Shown here: one piece after another, positions 10,806-23,205 of the stretch
How positions within the stretch are numbered: position 1 is the first letter of the stretch
Layout of the letters: each line of letters starts with the position of its first letter
Assembly: GCF_048544455.1 (NCBI RefSeq)
Contig: NC_133526.1
Coordinates: forward strand, 5,038,001-5,102,000
Direction: 5' to 3'
Length of the DNA stretch: 64,000 nucleotides
From: Silene latifolia
Lineage: Eukaryota; Streptophyta; Magnoliopsida; Caryophyllales; Caryophyllaceae
Notes under the pieces: model-generated
Told to the model about the DNA's origin: nothing
The model's input: the letters and a program-made list of their open reading frames with translations, nothing else
The model's database searches: none
Position numbers and translations under genes: made by a program

Positions 10806-10864
10806 CCACCACCCCTAGTTGTACACTCGTACTAGTACAGACCCCACATGAATCATTAAAAATA

Positions 10865-11050
10865 CGGTAATGATAAATACAATCCTTATGGCTGTATTTA
10901 AGAACTAAATTACTTCCCAAAATGGAATTAAATTAGGAATTTATGATTACGCGTAAATAAATGTCATTAATGCTTGATTTAAGATTTTAATTTCTTTTTT
11001 GGCACCTTAAATACAGCCCTTAGGACTTAGGGCGATATTTATCATTTTCC
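10865..11050. mobile_element. 186-bp MITE with perfect 9-bp target duplication
   Basis: TTAAAAATA flanks it exactly (10856-10864 and 11051-11059). The inverted ends share ATGATAAATA and GGCTGTATTTAAG. A Mutator-like MITE by target-site length. It ends about 60 bp upstream of the likely TATA box of the ligase gene. Confidence 0.82.
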
Positions 11051-11108
11051 TTAAAAATAAAAATAATAAAAACCAAAAAAAGGACTAGTATGGACAATAG
11101 AGGAAACC

Positions 11109-11116
11109 TATAAAAG
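11109..11116 (+). promoter_or_regulatory. putative TATA box of the DNA ligase gene
   Basis: TATAAAAG lies about 540 bp upstream of the chosen ATG. The leader between them probably contains an intron, since an AG directly precedes the G before ATG (11648-11649) and donor-like GTAAAATT occurs near 11320. Inferred from position and motif only. Confidence 0.45.
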
Positions 11117-11650
11117 CTCCACACTTAAATTTCAGGCCTTACAGCAATCTTTTGCCGCACTAATCCCCCTTCCATTGTTATCTACTCCTGAGTCCCGAGT
11201 AACCCCCAAAATTCGTTCATTCCAATTCACTTGTCAAGAATCAGACGGTGTTGAACTTGTGAATTATATAAAGATCATCTATCTCCTACAATTATCTTTC
11301 ATAGTTATCAATATTCAAGGTAAAATTAATTCTCTTTTTCTTCATCAATTTTCTAATAACTGAATTACTCGTAATTCTCTCTTTTATCGTATCGAGAAAT
11401 TCTCTCCCGAAAGACTGTTAGGGAATCTTACAGTATATGATAACAGTTTGTATTTGATGTTAATCGACACGAGTTGGTCTTACTTAACACCGTCTCTATT
11501 TTAATCGGGTGTTAGAGCCGTCTTAGGTATACTGAGAGGTTTTATATTCCGTACTTCATATTTGTTAGGTAGTACTTGAGGCCTCATTCTGAAATTTCGC
11601 ACAGGTTCCCCAAAATCTCCGAGTCGGCCCTTGTTTATCCTCGAATTAGG

Positions 11651-14600
11651 ATGAAAAACGCTTTCGACGTTCTAAGAAAAGCAGCAGCGCGAACATCAGC
11701 AAATAAACCGAAAAGATCAAGAAATGGGAAGGAAGAATGTGTATCAAAGAAAAAATCATCAACATTATTATCAAAAACCACAACACAAGACTACATTGAT
11801 GTTAATGTTGATCTTCTGAAAACGAAGATAAGTAATTTGAAGAAAGACCCGATATCTTTTAACCCTGACTCAGTAACCTGTTGCTTCTCTAGGGCAGAAG
11901 ACGGCCAGCTAATGCCGCTTCCTTTCGTATTTGTGTGCTTTGCTCTTGAACTTATGTCGGATGAACCTAAACGAAGTATAATTACGTATATTGCGTGTAA
12001 TATGCTTAGAATTGCAATGTCGTCTTCTCAACAAGAGGAGGATTTGGTTGCTATTTTAGGTCTATTGTCTTACAAAATTGCCCCTATGACTGACGGTGGA
12101 TCGGACCAACTTGGGATTGGAGAACATAACATTGCTAAGGCAATTGCCGAGACATATGGTTCAACTACAGACCTTGTTAAAAGTCGCCTTAAGGTCTTTC
12201 TTCTGTTCCATTGAATTGTATCTATACGTTTTTCAAATATGATTAATAATTTTTTTTATTATTCGTATAGGATAAGGGAGATCTCGGTCTTGTAGCTCAA
12301 ACTGCTCGTTCAACGCAGTCTAAATTATTTAATTTTAAACCCAAGCCGTTGTCTGTGTCTGAAGTGTATCATAGCTTTCAGAAGATTGCACAGGTTTACT
12401 GTCAGAAGCTTGTTTATTAACGCGTTTTTCCAGTCTTCATCTTGTCTGGTTGTTGGTTATGTTTTCAATTGTTTATTAATAGATCTCCGGAAATGATAGC
12501 AAGGGGAAAAAAATTAGCATTCTGAGGAAACTTCTTTCTGCTTCACGCGAGTGTGAGCCTAAGTACCTAATCCGGCTCCTATTTCCTAAGGTACTGATAG
12601 GTCGTCATAAGTCATAACCGTGGATTGATTACTCTTGTTCAACTACTTACAAACACTTGAATCTGATTGCAGATAGGATTGCGGATTGGGGGTGCGGAGG
12701 CAACTCTTCTTGATGCATTAGGCCGAGCTGCTGTTTTTCTTGAGAAAGATAACCCGCCATCTTTGGAAGAGGTTAGATTCTTCCTGTTATGATTACGCTG
12801 AATCTTCCTGTTATGAGATGATTATGTACATTGTCTCCATTTCAGGGTGCTGCAATTGTCAAGCAGGCTTTCGCTGTTCTTCCTGATTATGATAAGATAG
12901 TTCATGCATTGTTCAGTATTGGCGTAAGGAAGCTCCAAAAGTCATATGGCCCTTCAGTGGGTACTGCTATGGCGCCCATGCTGTGCAAAGCAATTGGTTC
13001 AGTGCATGATGCGATAAAGAAATTTGGGAATTGTCCATACATATGTGAATACAAATACGATGGAGAAAGAGCTCAGGTAATTCCGAAAGTATTATATGTT
13101 GAGTTATAAAAGAACGGAACAATGAATTCCCTGTCTGCTGTGTCTCTCTTATGCAGATACATTTCATGGAGGATGGCAGAGTTGAGATTTTTAGTAGAAA
13201 CCTTGAATGCAGTACAAGAAAGTACCCAGATGTTGTTGATACTGTCAAAAGGTATTTTAGTTTAGACTTTACCTGTTTGTTTGTTAATGCTATAAACAAA
13301 TTGGGAGCCAAGTGTGTGAATGAAGCCTTTTGGTATGGGTCGGGGCGAGGTACTGAGGTGTGGGCAGTTGTGGATGTTGTTTGCTCCTAAGTTTATGTAA
13401 TGTTTACATTGGTGCAGGCTTAAAATGTCCTCGGTTACGTCATTCATTATGGACTGTGAAATTGTTGCATTTGACCGTAGCAGCAAGAAACTTGTAACTT
13501 TTCAGGTATTACAATTTAGGGGCTTCGATATTTCTGGTTAATTTTTCTTGTGTTTAACAATTTTTGGTTCACATTTATGTGCTGTATCTTGTACAATGGA
13601 ATAAACTATAAAGTAGCTGATGAATATGATTATATGAATATGCAAAATCAAAAGTTCTAAGGGATCTGAACTGCATTTCTAAAGGCTCCTCTTTTTGACA
13701 GCAACTCAGCAACTAAGGGAACTAACTATTCTAGTCTCTCTCTGATTCCATATGAGAGAAATATTCCAAGTGCTCTACTTATCAGCCTACCGTCATCTGG
13801 AATATACAATATCATCGTGTCAGTAATTCTATCATGTATCCATATCTCTGCACATCATATAGTTATCATTTATATTTATTTTGTGGACAGAAACTTATGA
13901 CTCGCCCTCGTAAAGATGTCGATATAGATGATATCAAGATCAACGTCTGCATATTTGCGTTCGATTTATTGTATCTGAATAGCCAATCACTTATTCAAGA
14001 GCAACTTGGTGTTCGTCGAAAGGTATAGCTCTGTGACCTGTATTATAAAGTTTTGTTTGGGCTTCTTTTCCTGGCTCTTTGCTGGAGTACTAAATATACC
14101 TTGTCCGTATCAAAATGGTTGTACTTAATCAGTCATTGTATCAACTTATTTTTCTTGCCCATTTTTCTTTTGCAAGAATTTGCATTCTTATAGGTATAAT
14201 ATTTTTGTGCAGCATCTACTTGAATCTTTTGACGAGGATGCTGGGTATCTTCAGTTTGCAACTGCTTTGTCGTCTCAAGATCCAAAATTATTACAGAATT
14301 TCTTGGAGGAATCTGCTTCGGCAAGGTACTTGCATCTCTTGTTTCATGGTTTCAGTTATAGAAACTGTGATGTATGGTGCATGCTTGTTTGTGTTAGTAG
14401 GTATAATTAGTACAGTTATTTAGTTTCCATGATTTGCAAATTGCTCATGAAGTCGTATATAGAACTTTCAAAAGTCATCTCATCCTTGCCATCGAAACCC
14501 AATATCAGTGGCCTTTGCAAATTGGTATACTGGATGCGACTGTAAGCTGTTACGTTTCATTCTTTGAAGGCAGGGGGATTACTGTAGAACTTTTCATTGC

Positions 14601-16382
14601 TGCGAGATGTTATGAATGAATTGTCATCAAGTTGATATATGGTAAACTAAGGCTTGCTGAATGAGACAGAGGAATCATATTTCTATCGAATTCCATACTC
14701 TGGCTGGCTCTTTAGATGCTGTCCTGAGATTGTAAAAAATAAAGATTTATCGCGTGAATTTTCTACAGATTACTTCCTGCTTTATTTATTGTAATTTCTC
14801 CTGATCAAGAGTCAGTGCCTTGTATCTGGAGAAGATGGACCGGGTAGTTGCGATTTTCTGCTCATTGGAAATCAGCTTATACTATTGCATGTGTAGATGC
14901 TGTCCTGAGCTGCCTGTTGCAAGTGTTTCTACCCTTGTTAATCCTATTGCATGCTCTGTAAATGAATGCTACAAATTCTGGTTCTGTTACCGATTAGGAA
15001 AACTGAATTATACCGGTTATTTGTGGAATCTATACTCACTATCTTAACTTTTATCTCTTCTTGTAGCTGCGAGGGTCTGATATTCAAACCATTGGGGATG
15101 AACTCCAAATATGAACCTGGAAAACGCAATTGGCTAAAGTTAAAGAAAGATTTTATTGAGAGGTTGGTGCATTTTGTATGTATTGTGTGGTTATTCACTC
15201 AAATCTTTTCTTATTCTTCATGCTCCTCTTAATTCCTCCATTTCAGTATGTGGGATTCACTTGATCTCGTGCCTATCGGTGCTTTCTATGGCTGTGGCAA
15301 GCGTACTGGTAATTGACTTCTTCAGCTTTATTTTTTTAGCTGCAATCTTTGTATTTTATTTTTCTATTTCTTTGATTTTTCTTCACTTATTTATAATATA
15401 TAATTTTTACAATAGGTGTTTATGGGACATTTCTTCTTGCTTGCTATGTCCCTGACACGGAGGAGTTCCAAACCATATGCAATGCAGGTTGGAACCACAT
15501 GCATGTTAATCTTTCAGATTTAGGTTATTAATTATTAATGTGTCCCCTTAGGTTAAACGTTAGAAAGACCGTTATTATTATATCTATTTGAGAAATTTTT
15601 CCTTATTAACTGGTTAGGCACCGGTCTTTCTGACCAATTGCTGGATGACTGCCATGAACGTTTTGCACCTAAAGTCATAACAAATCCAAAGGTTCGTCTC
15701 ATTTTTTTTGCTATCCTTGAATGAAATGAGACGGCCCTCTGTCTGAATTTGTAACTGAATTATACTGCTGACAATGTCTCTTCATGTGATGCAGTCGAAT
15801 TACATATATAATGCAGACATTCAACCAGATGTATGGTTTGAACCAACAGAGGTAATGAGATTTTGATTTCTGTTGCGTAAAAGTTATAATAAATTTGATG
15901 TGATTGAATGCCGGATTGTTTGCATCTTGAAAATAGATGGACCTCTATTGATCCGATCTTGCGCTGCAGGTGTGGGAGGTGAAAGCCGGTGGATTGACAA
16001 TCAGTTCCGTTTATTCTGCCGCGATTGGTTTAGTTGATTCTGACAAGGTTCAAAAGCATATAATTAAATTATAACCATCACCCCAGTTTTAATTATATCA
16101 TTTTGGACTAAGGCTCTGTTGGTGCTGTTGTTGTAGGGCCTCTCTTTACGCAACCCGGCTGTGCTTCGTGTACGTGTAGACAAGGTTCCAGAAATGGCCA
16201 CAACAGCTGACCAGGTTTTTTTTTGTCATCCTTTAGTGAGGAGTGAATTCATAACTATGCTTTCAGGAATGTTATCTTGCGCAATTTTTTTAATTTCTCT
16301 ATTTTAGGTTGCTGAAATGTATTCTCAACAATGGCGGATATGCCCAAATTCCGAACGTGACGATGGTGAAGAAGTTAACTGA
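11651..16382 (+). CDS. LIG1: ATP-dependent DNA ligase, LIG1-like
   Basis: Seventeen exons: 11651-12193, 12271-12393, 12483-12590, 12673-12771, 12846-13076, 13157-13251, 13418-13505, 13891-14022, 14213-14325, 15067-15162, 15247-15308, 15416-15487, 15618-15691, 15795-15851, 15970-16047, 16137-16214 and 16308-16382. All borders are GT-AG and the phases close to give 707 residues. The N-terminal half is the ligase DNA-binding domain. Motif I is EYKYDGER (nucleotidyl lysine K361), motif [12 protein letters not shown], IIIa FAFDLLY, IV CEGLIFK (from C512) and [10 protein letters not shown]. The enzyme class adenylates itself with ATP and seals nicks in replication and repair. The usual plant LIG1 is nearer 790 residues, so the N-terminal tail is short. 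Motif VI reads [10 protein letters not shown] (N663, A665) where LIG1 normally has LRFPR, and GRGKR is GCGKR (C559). A diverged paralogue is therefore likely, active or not. The start is the first ATG of the conserved frame. Confidence 0.9.
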
Positions 16383-17551
16383 CATTATCTCCCTCCGAGG
16401 TTCCCATAGTACTTGAATGATTTAATTGAAGTCATTTGAGGTTGTAGCATGACGTGCAAGATATCAATCACATTTGTGCTAAACTGATTTCTACGATGAC
16501 CAATATAAAGGCAAGAAAAAAGTGATTTGTACGATGATTTAATTGAAGTCATTTGAGGTGTTTATTTTGACCACTTGTATTAGAGAGGACGTGAATGACA
16601 AAAACAAGAAAGTCTAAGAAATCAAACCAAACACGAGGGATTTGATCCGATAGAATCCCAAAATTGGGTGAACTGAAATTGATAGCGACTTTATTTTTTC
16701 TAACCCATGCCCGACTTAAACTGACCTGCATCGACACGTGGCCTAATATTAAGTATTAACTGCAAATGACTTGATAATAAATTAGTTTAATAATGGTGTA
16801 AAAAGACTAAATTGACGTTCATATTAATTTTGTTTCACTTAACACTAAAGTAAATAACCCGTATAAATTGTTTTTAACATGAAATTAGCAATCCAAATTA
16901 AGATAAGTTATATGGTGATAGCCCGATCGGTTATTGACCCGAACACAACCCGACTCGATTTTTCACCCTAGGATCACTTTATTCACTTCACCCTGAACAC
17001 CATCATTGACCCGACACACCCCAATCTATTACATCCCGATTCGTTTTGACCTGATCCATAAGGGTCATAACTGACCCTAGTAACCCGATTGCCATAAGGG
17101 TCGGGTAGGATAAGATGCAAGTCAGTCCCAAAATTGGGCCACTAGGATAGCAGCCTCACGCCACCTGCACCACCGAGCTTACTAAAAAATTATTGTGATA
17201 GAGTTTTAAAACTTTGATGAGTCTGATTAATAATCATATCCTTAATAACTCTCACTACCTCTATTTATTTTCACTTTTATTTTAATCGAGATGATAATCG
17301 TTTTAAATTAAAATGGTTTCAAACATAAATTACTCAAATAGTCCTTAATTGACAATAGTGATTGAGTGACATAAACGATGATGTCAGTGGAATGAATAAT
17401 GCGAGCCTAGTAGGCTACTGCTACTACTACTAACCTATTTAAACGCATACATAATCACACCTTAATAATCACAACCAAATTCATCTACATCTCTATATAT
17501 TTTAAAATTAATAATCATAATCATTTAATTTTAATTTAATTAGGCTAAAAA
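16383..17551. other. spacer before the first aldo-keto reductase
   Basis: Holds the ligase 3' region, where a short phrase (GATTTAATTGAAGTCATTTG) is present twice, near 16418 and 16536. A GACCCGA-rich stretch at about 16915-17115 resembles the GGGTC-family interior but lacks clear ends. The last 200 bp are the promoter of the reductase gene. No other gene seen. Confidence 0.5.
17364..17443 (+). promoter_or_regulatory. conserved promoter block and TATA box, reductase gene A
   Basis: GAGTGACATAAACGATGATG followed by TCAGTGG (17364-17390) corresponds to blocks at 24353 and 31973 upstream of the other two copies. TATTTAAA at 17436-17443 is the likely TATA box, 116 bp before the ATG. TGACnnnn...TCA is an imperfect palindrome; the binding factor is unknown. 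Confidence 0.6.
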
Positions 17552-20500
17552 ATGGGTGATAATTTGAAATATTTTGAGTTAAATACAGGTGCCAAAATCC
17601 CTTCAATTGGATTTGGCACCTATTCAACTGCATCGGAAATGGTTGTTACTGCTATTAAGGTTTGTCTGTTTTAATCATCGTTTTTCAACATTTTTTCTTC
17701 TTAATTTGTGTTAATTAGTTATTCTTGCTTACTTCGAAAAGGCATGTGTGTAGTCTTGAATATTTGTAATCTGAGTTTTATGAGAATTCTCCTATAAGAC
17801 GGTCTCACGAATTACAATAGTGTTTATGGAACCGTAGTTATTGGCATGTCCCACGACACACACATACCTAATTACCTATCATGAGACGATCTCTAAGGAG
17901 ATCTACGCTGACTTTGATGACGTGGGGACGTGGGGTGTCTCGGCTTCCATTTCTGGTAGAACCCGACCCCATCTCTTGGATATGTGCCTGATGCTCTTAT
18001 CCTATTAATAAAAATAAGAATAAAAATAGAATATACTCCCTCGGTCCCCATTCATTTGTTTGCCTACCCTAATATACTAATATATATTTTGCGAGGAATA
18101 TTTTAATCAAAGGTAAACAAATAACGGAGGTAATATTTCATTGCAACTGTTTCATTGTAGGAAATGAAAGAAACATTAGTTTTTGCACAAATTCTCATAT
18201 GGGAGTAGACATGGCAAACAGGTCAATCCGGGTTAGAGTTGTTAGGGTTTACATGAATTCTGGCTGGGCTGGGTCGGGTTGGGTCATTTCAGGTTTGGGT
18301 GGGTTGTTATCAAGCTATGTGAGGATAACGGTTAGGACTTAGGGGGTGTTTGTTTCTCGCATGAGTATGGGTTTGGAATGAGGAATCATACCTGGGTAGT
18401 ATGGGGTTGGAAGTCCATTCCATGTGTTTGTTTCAATTCCGAGTGGTATGAGTTTGAAACTCAATTAAAGCTAAAATATGTAAAATATAATATTTTAAAT
18501 ATTATTTTTTAATATTATAAAATCATGAAAATAAATATTTAATCTAATAACTATATAAAAGCTCATTTACAATATTGGCATAATTTTTATTTTCACATTT
18601 TTGTTTCTTTTAATTTGATACCCATGGGTATCAATCTCATACCCACCCCCTCCTTAGGTATGAAAAACCCATACCTCATGGGTTTGAGGTATGGGTATGA
18701 AACCCTTATGTTTGACAAACAAACACTTGGTATGGGTTTGGAATGACCCATACCTCATACCTTTTGTGTTTGAACCAAACACCCCTAGTATGCAATCATA
18801 AACATTCAAGTCGGGTTGAATAGGGTTGGAGTAATTCGGGTCAAACTCGGGCCTTCCATTCGGGTACTGGAGACTAATTGGTTTTTTTAAAGCTATGATA
18901 GATCATTATCAGTGTAAATAGATTTTGTTGGTTTGTTTGTCATGAAATTAATGAATGGCAAGAGTTAGCTTGATGGTTCATTAATAAGAACAAGGAGTAA
19001 GGCCTTTTGGGAATTGATTGTGAGCGTTTGGAACTCGCCTTGAAACGGTATGAATATAGATGAGACAGACCATCAATGCCTGTGGATACTGTAGGTTTGT
19101 TATTCATGAGAAATATAATAACGGCGAAACTTGGCTTCAAGGTTCTATTGGATCTTATATCACTGTATACAGTTTCATCTTCTATTGGGATTTACGGAGA
19201 GAGGTAATGGCTTGAATCTTGACGCGAGCAGAGAGAGGATATTTTCGCCAACAGTTCACTGATGTTTGCCTTATTGCAGTTGGGTTACCGCCATATTGAC
19301 TGCGCTCATATCTACCAAAATGAAAAGCAGGTAACCACCACAACAACCGTGTCTTGGATTCTGTAGTTCGTTATGGTAAGTTCTCAATTGCTGCAATGAC
19401 CTTGATTTCCTTGGTTATCAGATCGGAGAGGTTTTAAAACAGCTTTTTGAAGAAGGCGTAGTGAAGCGAGAGGAATTATTCATCACCTCCAAACTCTGGT
19501 CAGTAATGACATTTACTTGCATTTTAAATACACTGGAAAGGAATGCACATAATGCCATAAAAGTACGTCAACAACAGTGTCGGTTTTTGTGAGCAGGAAC
19601 TATGATCATGAGCCTGAAGATGTTCCAAAGGCCCTCGATAGGACTTTGGCGGACCTGCAACTTGACTACTTGGACCTGTACCTTGTATGTGACCAATTTC
19701 AAGCAAGAACCAATTTTCATTGAAAAAAACAAAGGTTTTATCTTCTTCCCCCGGTTTAATTTAACTGTTGATGTATGTCGCATAGATCCACTGGCCAGTA
19801 AAGGAGAAAAAGGGTCCAGTCAGTAACGCGTTTGAGAAATTGCTTCCAACTGACATACCTGGCACATGGAAAGCAATGGAGGGTCTTTATGATTCTGGCA
19901 AGGTTCGAGCTATTGGAGTCAGCAATTTCTCAACGAAGAAACTGCAAGACCTTTTGGAAGTGGCGCGTGTTCCACCTACTGTAAACCAGGTCGAATGCCA
20001 TCCAATGTGGCAGCAGGAGAATCTTCATAAATTTTGTAAATCTAAAGGCATACATTTATCAGTAAGTTTGTTGCCTCAAAATCCTGAATTAGATGTTCAG
20101 AAAATTCTTGCCATACAGGTCCATTTTGTATTTGAAGCGCATTATTGTACGAAATTTTGATTATTCTCTCACAAAAAAGCCGGCTTTCAAAAGACCTGAT
20201 ATTTTTTGTGAAATTTGTTCAGGGTTATTCTCCACTGGGTTCTCAATCTCACGCAAAGAAGATTGGCGGGCTTTTTGAGTCTCCTATACTCAGCCTGATT
20301 GCGGAGGAACTAGGGAAGTCTCCGGCACAGGTAGCGCTTCGTTGGGGCATTCAGATGGGTCACAGTATTTTACCTAAAACATCTAATGAAGCAAGGCTGA
20401 AACAAAATATGGACTTGTTTGATTGGTCGATTCCTGAAGATTTGATCAGCAAGTTTTCAGAATTTAAGCAGGTAAAATCCTAGTCCCCGTCATTTACAAA

Positions 20501-20708
20501 AATTATGAGACAGTTTAACACATGAAAACGGCGTATTAAGTATTAACTTTACAATTAAATGATAGAAGACACTAAGATCGCTTCAAGTAAGTTGAAAATG
20601 GTTCTGTTTGTGGCGTTGCAGGTAAAATTTGTGCAGCCTATGAGTATGGTGCATGAAAAATCTGCCGGGTACAAAACCCTTGAAGAGCTGTGGGACGGAG
20701 AACTTTGA
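17552..20708 (+). CDS. aldo-keto reductase, AKR4C type, gene A
   Basis: Seven exons: 17552-17659, 19280-19330, 19422-19498, 19597-19684, 19786-20061, 20223-20471 and 20622-20708, giving 311 residues. This is a (beta/alpha)8 NADPH-dependent oxidoreductase. The catalytic tetrad is present: D43 and Y48 (DCAHIYQNE), K77 (FITSKLW) and H110 (IHWPV). The NADP-binding tail [13 protein letters not shown] is present, then [12 protein letters not shown]4C enzymes reduce reactive aldehydes such as methylglyoxal and lipid-peroxide carbonyls, mostly in the cytosol. Intron 1 (1.6 kb) is swollen by inserted elements. Compared with gene C and the family consensus AYSPLGS...TWL, this copy has GYSPLGS and lacks the loop tryptophan, which may shift substrate choice. 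Exons 5-7 are close to gene B, while exons 1-3 are not. First of three tandem copies on the same strand. Confidence 0.94.
18036..18130. mobile_element. Stowaway-type MITE in reductase A intron 1
   Basis: Starts CTCCCTCGGTCCC, ends AACGGAGG, with TA on both sides. At 95 bp it is a short member. The inverted ends extend to CATTTGTTTGCC and GGTAAACAAATAA. Confidence 0.8.
18206..18874. mobile_element. TAGACCTGGCAAA element, copy 3, split by another MITE
   Basis: Left end TAGACATGGCAAA and probable right end GTACTGGAGACTA, with GGGTTGGGTC-type sequence on both sides of a 444-bp insertion (18342-18785). No clear target duplication. Located in reductase A intron 1. Confidence 0.5.
18342..18785. mobile_element. 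MITE with GGGGTGTTTG ends nested in the previous element
   Basis: Left GGGGGTGTTTG and right CAAACACCCC, with TA on each side. Inner parts repeat words such as GGTATGGGTTTGGAATGA in both orientations. Tourist-like (PIF/Harbinger) or Stowaway-like; the flanks TTA and TAG do not settle which. Confidence 0.65.
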
Positions 20709-21082
20709 TATTTTAGGTGTTCATGAACTGCGAATAAGTAAACCTGCCATTACTAAGCATCTACTTTTCCGATAAGACTTATTATGAACTTGCTTAACGC
20801 TCTGTAGACTGTAGTTTGTGCTGGTTATGATCTGATGTTGGTAACTATATATTGAAATAATTTTGACAGTGTGCCGTTGTTGTTTTCTGTCTAATATTTG
20901 TTGCCTATATTAGTCCGTCTTGTCGCCCAAACCAGTTTTTCTTGTAGTGGTCATAAAACAAGTAAACAAGCATGCAATGCAGTCTTTTGCTGCCTCTGTG
21001 CGCCTTAGCGCAGTAGCGGACCTTTCAGTTCTTGATTTCATTTACAGCTGATGAAATTTCACAGAATGGCATCTATCGGTAA
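20709..21082. other. 3' region of reductase gene A
   Basis: AT-rich sequence after the stop codon, with no gene seen. It ends at the TAA that flanks the Harbinger-like element. Confidence 0.5.
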
Positions 21083-21368
21083 GGCCCTGTTCTTTTGGAC
21101 TTCAAGTCACTTAATTTAAGTTCACTTCAGATCCTTTAAGTTGATTCGATTCGATTCGATCCTATAAGTTCGATTCATATCCTATAAGTTCGATTCGATT
21201 CGATCCTATAAGTTGATTCGATTCGAGATCCTATAAGTTCGATTCGATCCTATAAGTTCGATTCGATTCGAATCCTATAAGTTGATTCGATTCATAAAAT
21301 TTATATACGGAGTATTATTTTTAAAACCGACACAAAAACATTTATTTAATTATTCGATACACATAATA

Positions 21369-21399
<31 letters not shown>

Positions 21400-21878
21400 A
21401 AACTTAATAATTTCATCCGTGAGAGTTTACTCCTCATTAATAACACAAATTATTCATCACTCCCCTCATAAACTCTTACCACACTCCCCTCCCTCACTTA
21501 TCACCTATTCAGCTCTCCCTATTATACAACATGACGTGAACATTCAAGGAACGGTAGATTCGGGCATGTTTGATAAAAAGCGGAAGAAGGCCATGTATAA
21601 GGTGCGGAACAACATAGTCAAACACATTTGGCGAGGCCATGGATTCTTTGTCGAGAGTGAGAGTGAGAGTGATAGTGAAGATGGAAGTGATGATGATTAT
21701 GGTAATATGGAAATTAATGGTTAGAAAAAAAGATGTAATATGTGATTTATTTTTTATCGTAATGAAATCGTAGTATAATGTATGAACAAGTAACAACCAA
21801 TGTATATAAAGTGGAAAAATGTTTTATCGTACCTTGTGTTTTAGACTATTTTTTTTTAATCAATGTCCTCTCTTAACA

Positions 21879-21914
<36 letters not shown>

Positions 21915-22214
21915 GTTAAATTAAATTAAATTAAGTTAATTTAAGTTCAGATCTTATAAGTTCAGTTCAGATCCTATAAGTTCGATTCGATTCGATTCGA
22001 ATCCTATAAGTTCGATTCGATTCGATCCTATAAGTTCGATTCGAATCCTATAAGTTCGATTCGATTCAATCCTATAAGTTCGATTCGATTCGAATCCTAT
22101 AAGTTCGATTCGATTCGAATCCTATAAGTTCGATTCGATTCGATTCGATTCGATTCGATCCTATAAGTTCGATTCGATTCGATCCTATAAGTTTCGAATC
22201 CAAAAAAAACGCAG
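21083..22214 (+). mobile_element. Harbinger-like element with CGATT minisatellite and a transposase-like tail
   Basis: TAA flanks both sides (21080-21082, 22215-22217). The left end GGCCCTGTTCTTTTGGACTT resembles the inverse of the right end ATCCAAAAAAAACGCAG, and both resemble the ends of the element at 30557-30758. Two minisatellite blocks (about 21107-21297 and 21936-22195) repeat CCTATAAGTTCGATTCGA-like units in the same direction. Between them an open stretch ends at 21724; its last part (YKVRNNIVKHIW, then a Ser/Glu/Asp-rich end) resembles the VRDxIAxxLW tail of PIF/Harbinger or ALP1 transposases. I infer an internally deleted, non-autonomous derivative that kept only the C-terminal end. 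Confidence 0.6.
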
Positions 22215-22234
22215 TAAAGTATGGTAAGTTTTAC

Positions 22235-22320
22235 GGCCAAAGTTCCACCTCGACATTAGATAATAAGGTAAGTCAAGTGAGCCGAATAATGTGATTAATC
22301 ATGCACTCCGGAGGAAAACA
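22235..22320. repeat. dispersed repeat, also at 36357-36437
   Basis: The phrase TTCCACCTCGACATTAGA...AATGTGATTAATC...GGAGGAAAAC aligns over about 80 bp with 36357-36437 in the intron of the coiled-coil gene. No ends visible, family unknown. Confidence 0.55.
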
Positions 22321-23205
22321 AATAATGTCGTCCATAACCCAAGAACTAACTTCCACTTCATCCTACCAGTACCATGGCAGAACACCAGTCTTAGTGACCG
22401 CCACCTTCCACCACCACCGTCTCCTAATTTATGGAGATGTCCTTATCTTGGCCCAAGTGCCAAATACGAGAGAAAAAGGACCGTGAAGTTTACTTAAAAG
22501 TGGAAAAAAAAGTGGAATAGAACATCTTTTTTTTTTTTTGGGTGCATAAGAGTGCATCATCTTTGGTGTGGGCAAAAATAGAGGAAAATGATAAAGATAG
22601 TGGGAAGTGAGTTGAGAAAAAGATGGAGTGAGGTGTCAAAAGAAATCATCCTCTTTAATGTGCATGTGCTGATGTGCATGGTCTAAGATTGTTGGTACAT
22701 GATCTACGAGTTGCCAATTATGATCTTGAAGAGTTTTCTTTTATAGACTTGGTTGAGTTGATTATAAATGAATATTGATAATTTATTTTTGTTACGATAT
22801 GTATTTGTCATATCTATCCTATCTGACTCATTTTAAATTTAACACAAATATGTATATATATATTTGAAAACCCTATGTTACAAAAGTACTCTGATACTCC
22901 TATTTCTGCCCAAAATAATGGGATTGCAATTTATGATTATAAACCTCTCTATTTCTTGTCAGTTTTCTCTCATATATCTATTTTAAATTTTAAATCATGT
23001 TAGGTAATATGTCGATATATCGACATAATATATTAGAATAAGTTATGATATTATATGGAATGGAATATTCTAGAATTAGGTTTAGAGATTTACCTATATA
23101 CATGGATCTCTATATATATCCTATTGTATTTGTGAAAGATACCCATCAATAATACATCTCTTATTGTGCAATACTCCTCCCCTCTAAATCTTATCAAATC
23201 ATTAT
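22321..23205. other. spacer between reductase genes A and B
   Basis: AT-rich, no gene found. A short Pro/His-rich open stretch around 22291-22497 looks fortuitous. Confidence 0.4.

Noticed and set aside
11175-11363. Open stretch upstream of the ligase that could be an extra N-terminal exon
   Set aside because: It does not resemble any ligase N terminus and its reading frame has no convincing donor. Treated as leader sequence.
16915-17115. Further GGGTC-family element with defined ends
   Set aside because: The interior resembles the family, but neither the TAGACC nor the GGTCTA terminus could be found, so ends are not claimed.
21107-22195. Regularly repeated CCTATAAGTTCGATTCGA units resembling a CRISPR-like array
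   Set aside because: There are no unique spacers, unit lengths vary, it lies in a plant genome and both blocks fall inside a TIR element.
22291-22497. Short open stretches with Pro and His runs
   Set aside because: Two overlapping frames are open by chance. The start belongs to a dispersed repeat and no domain is present.
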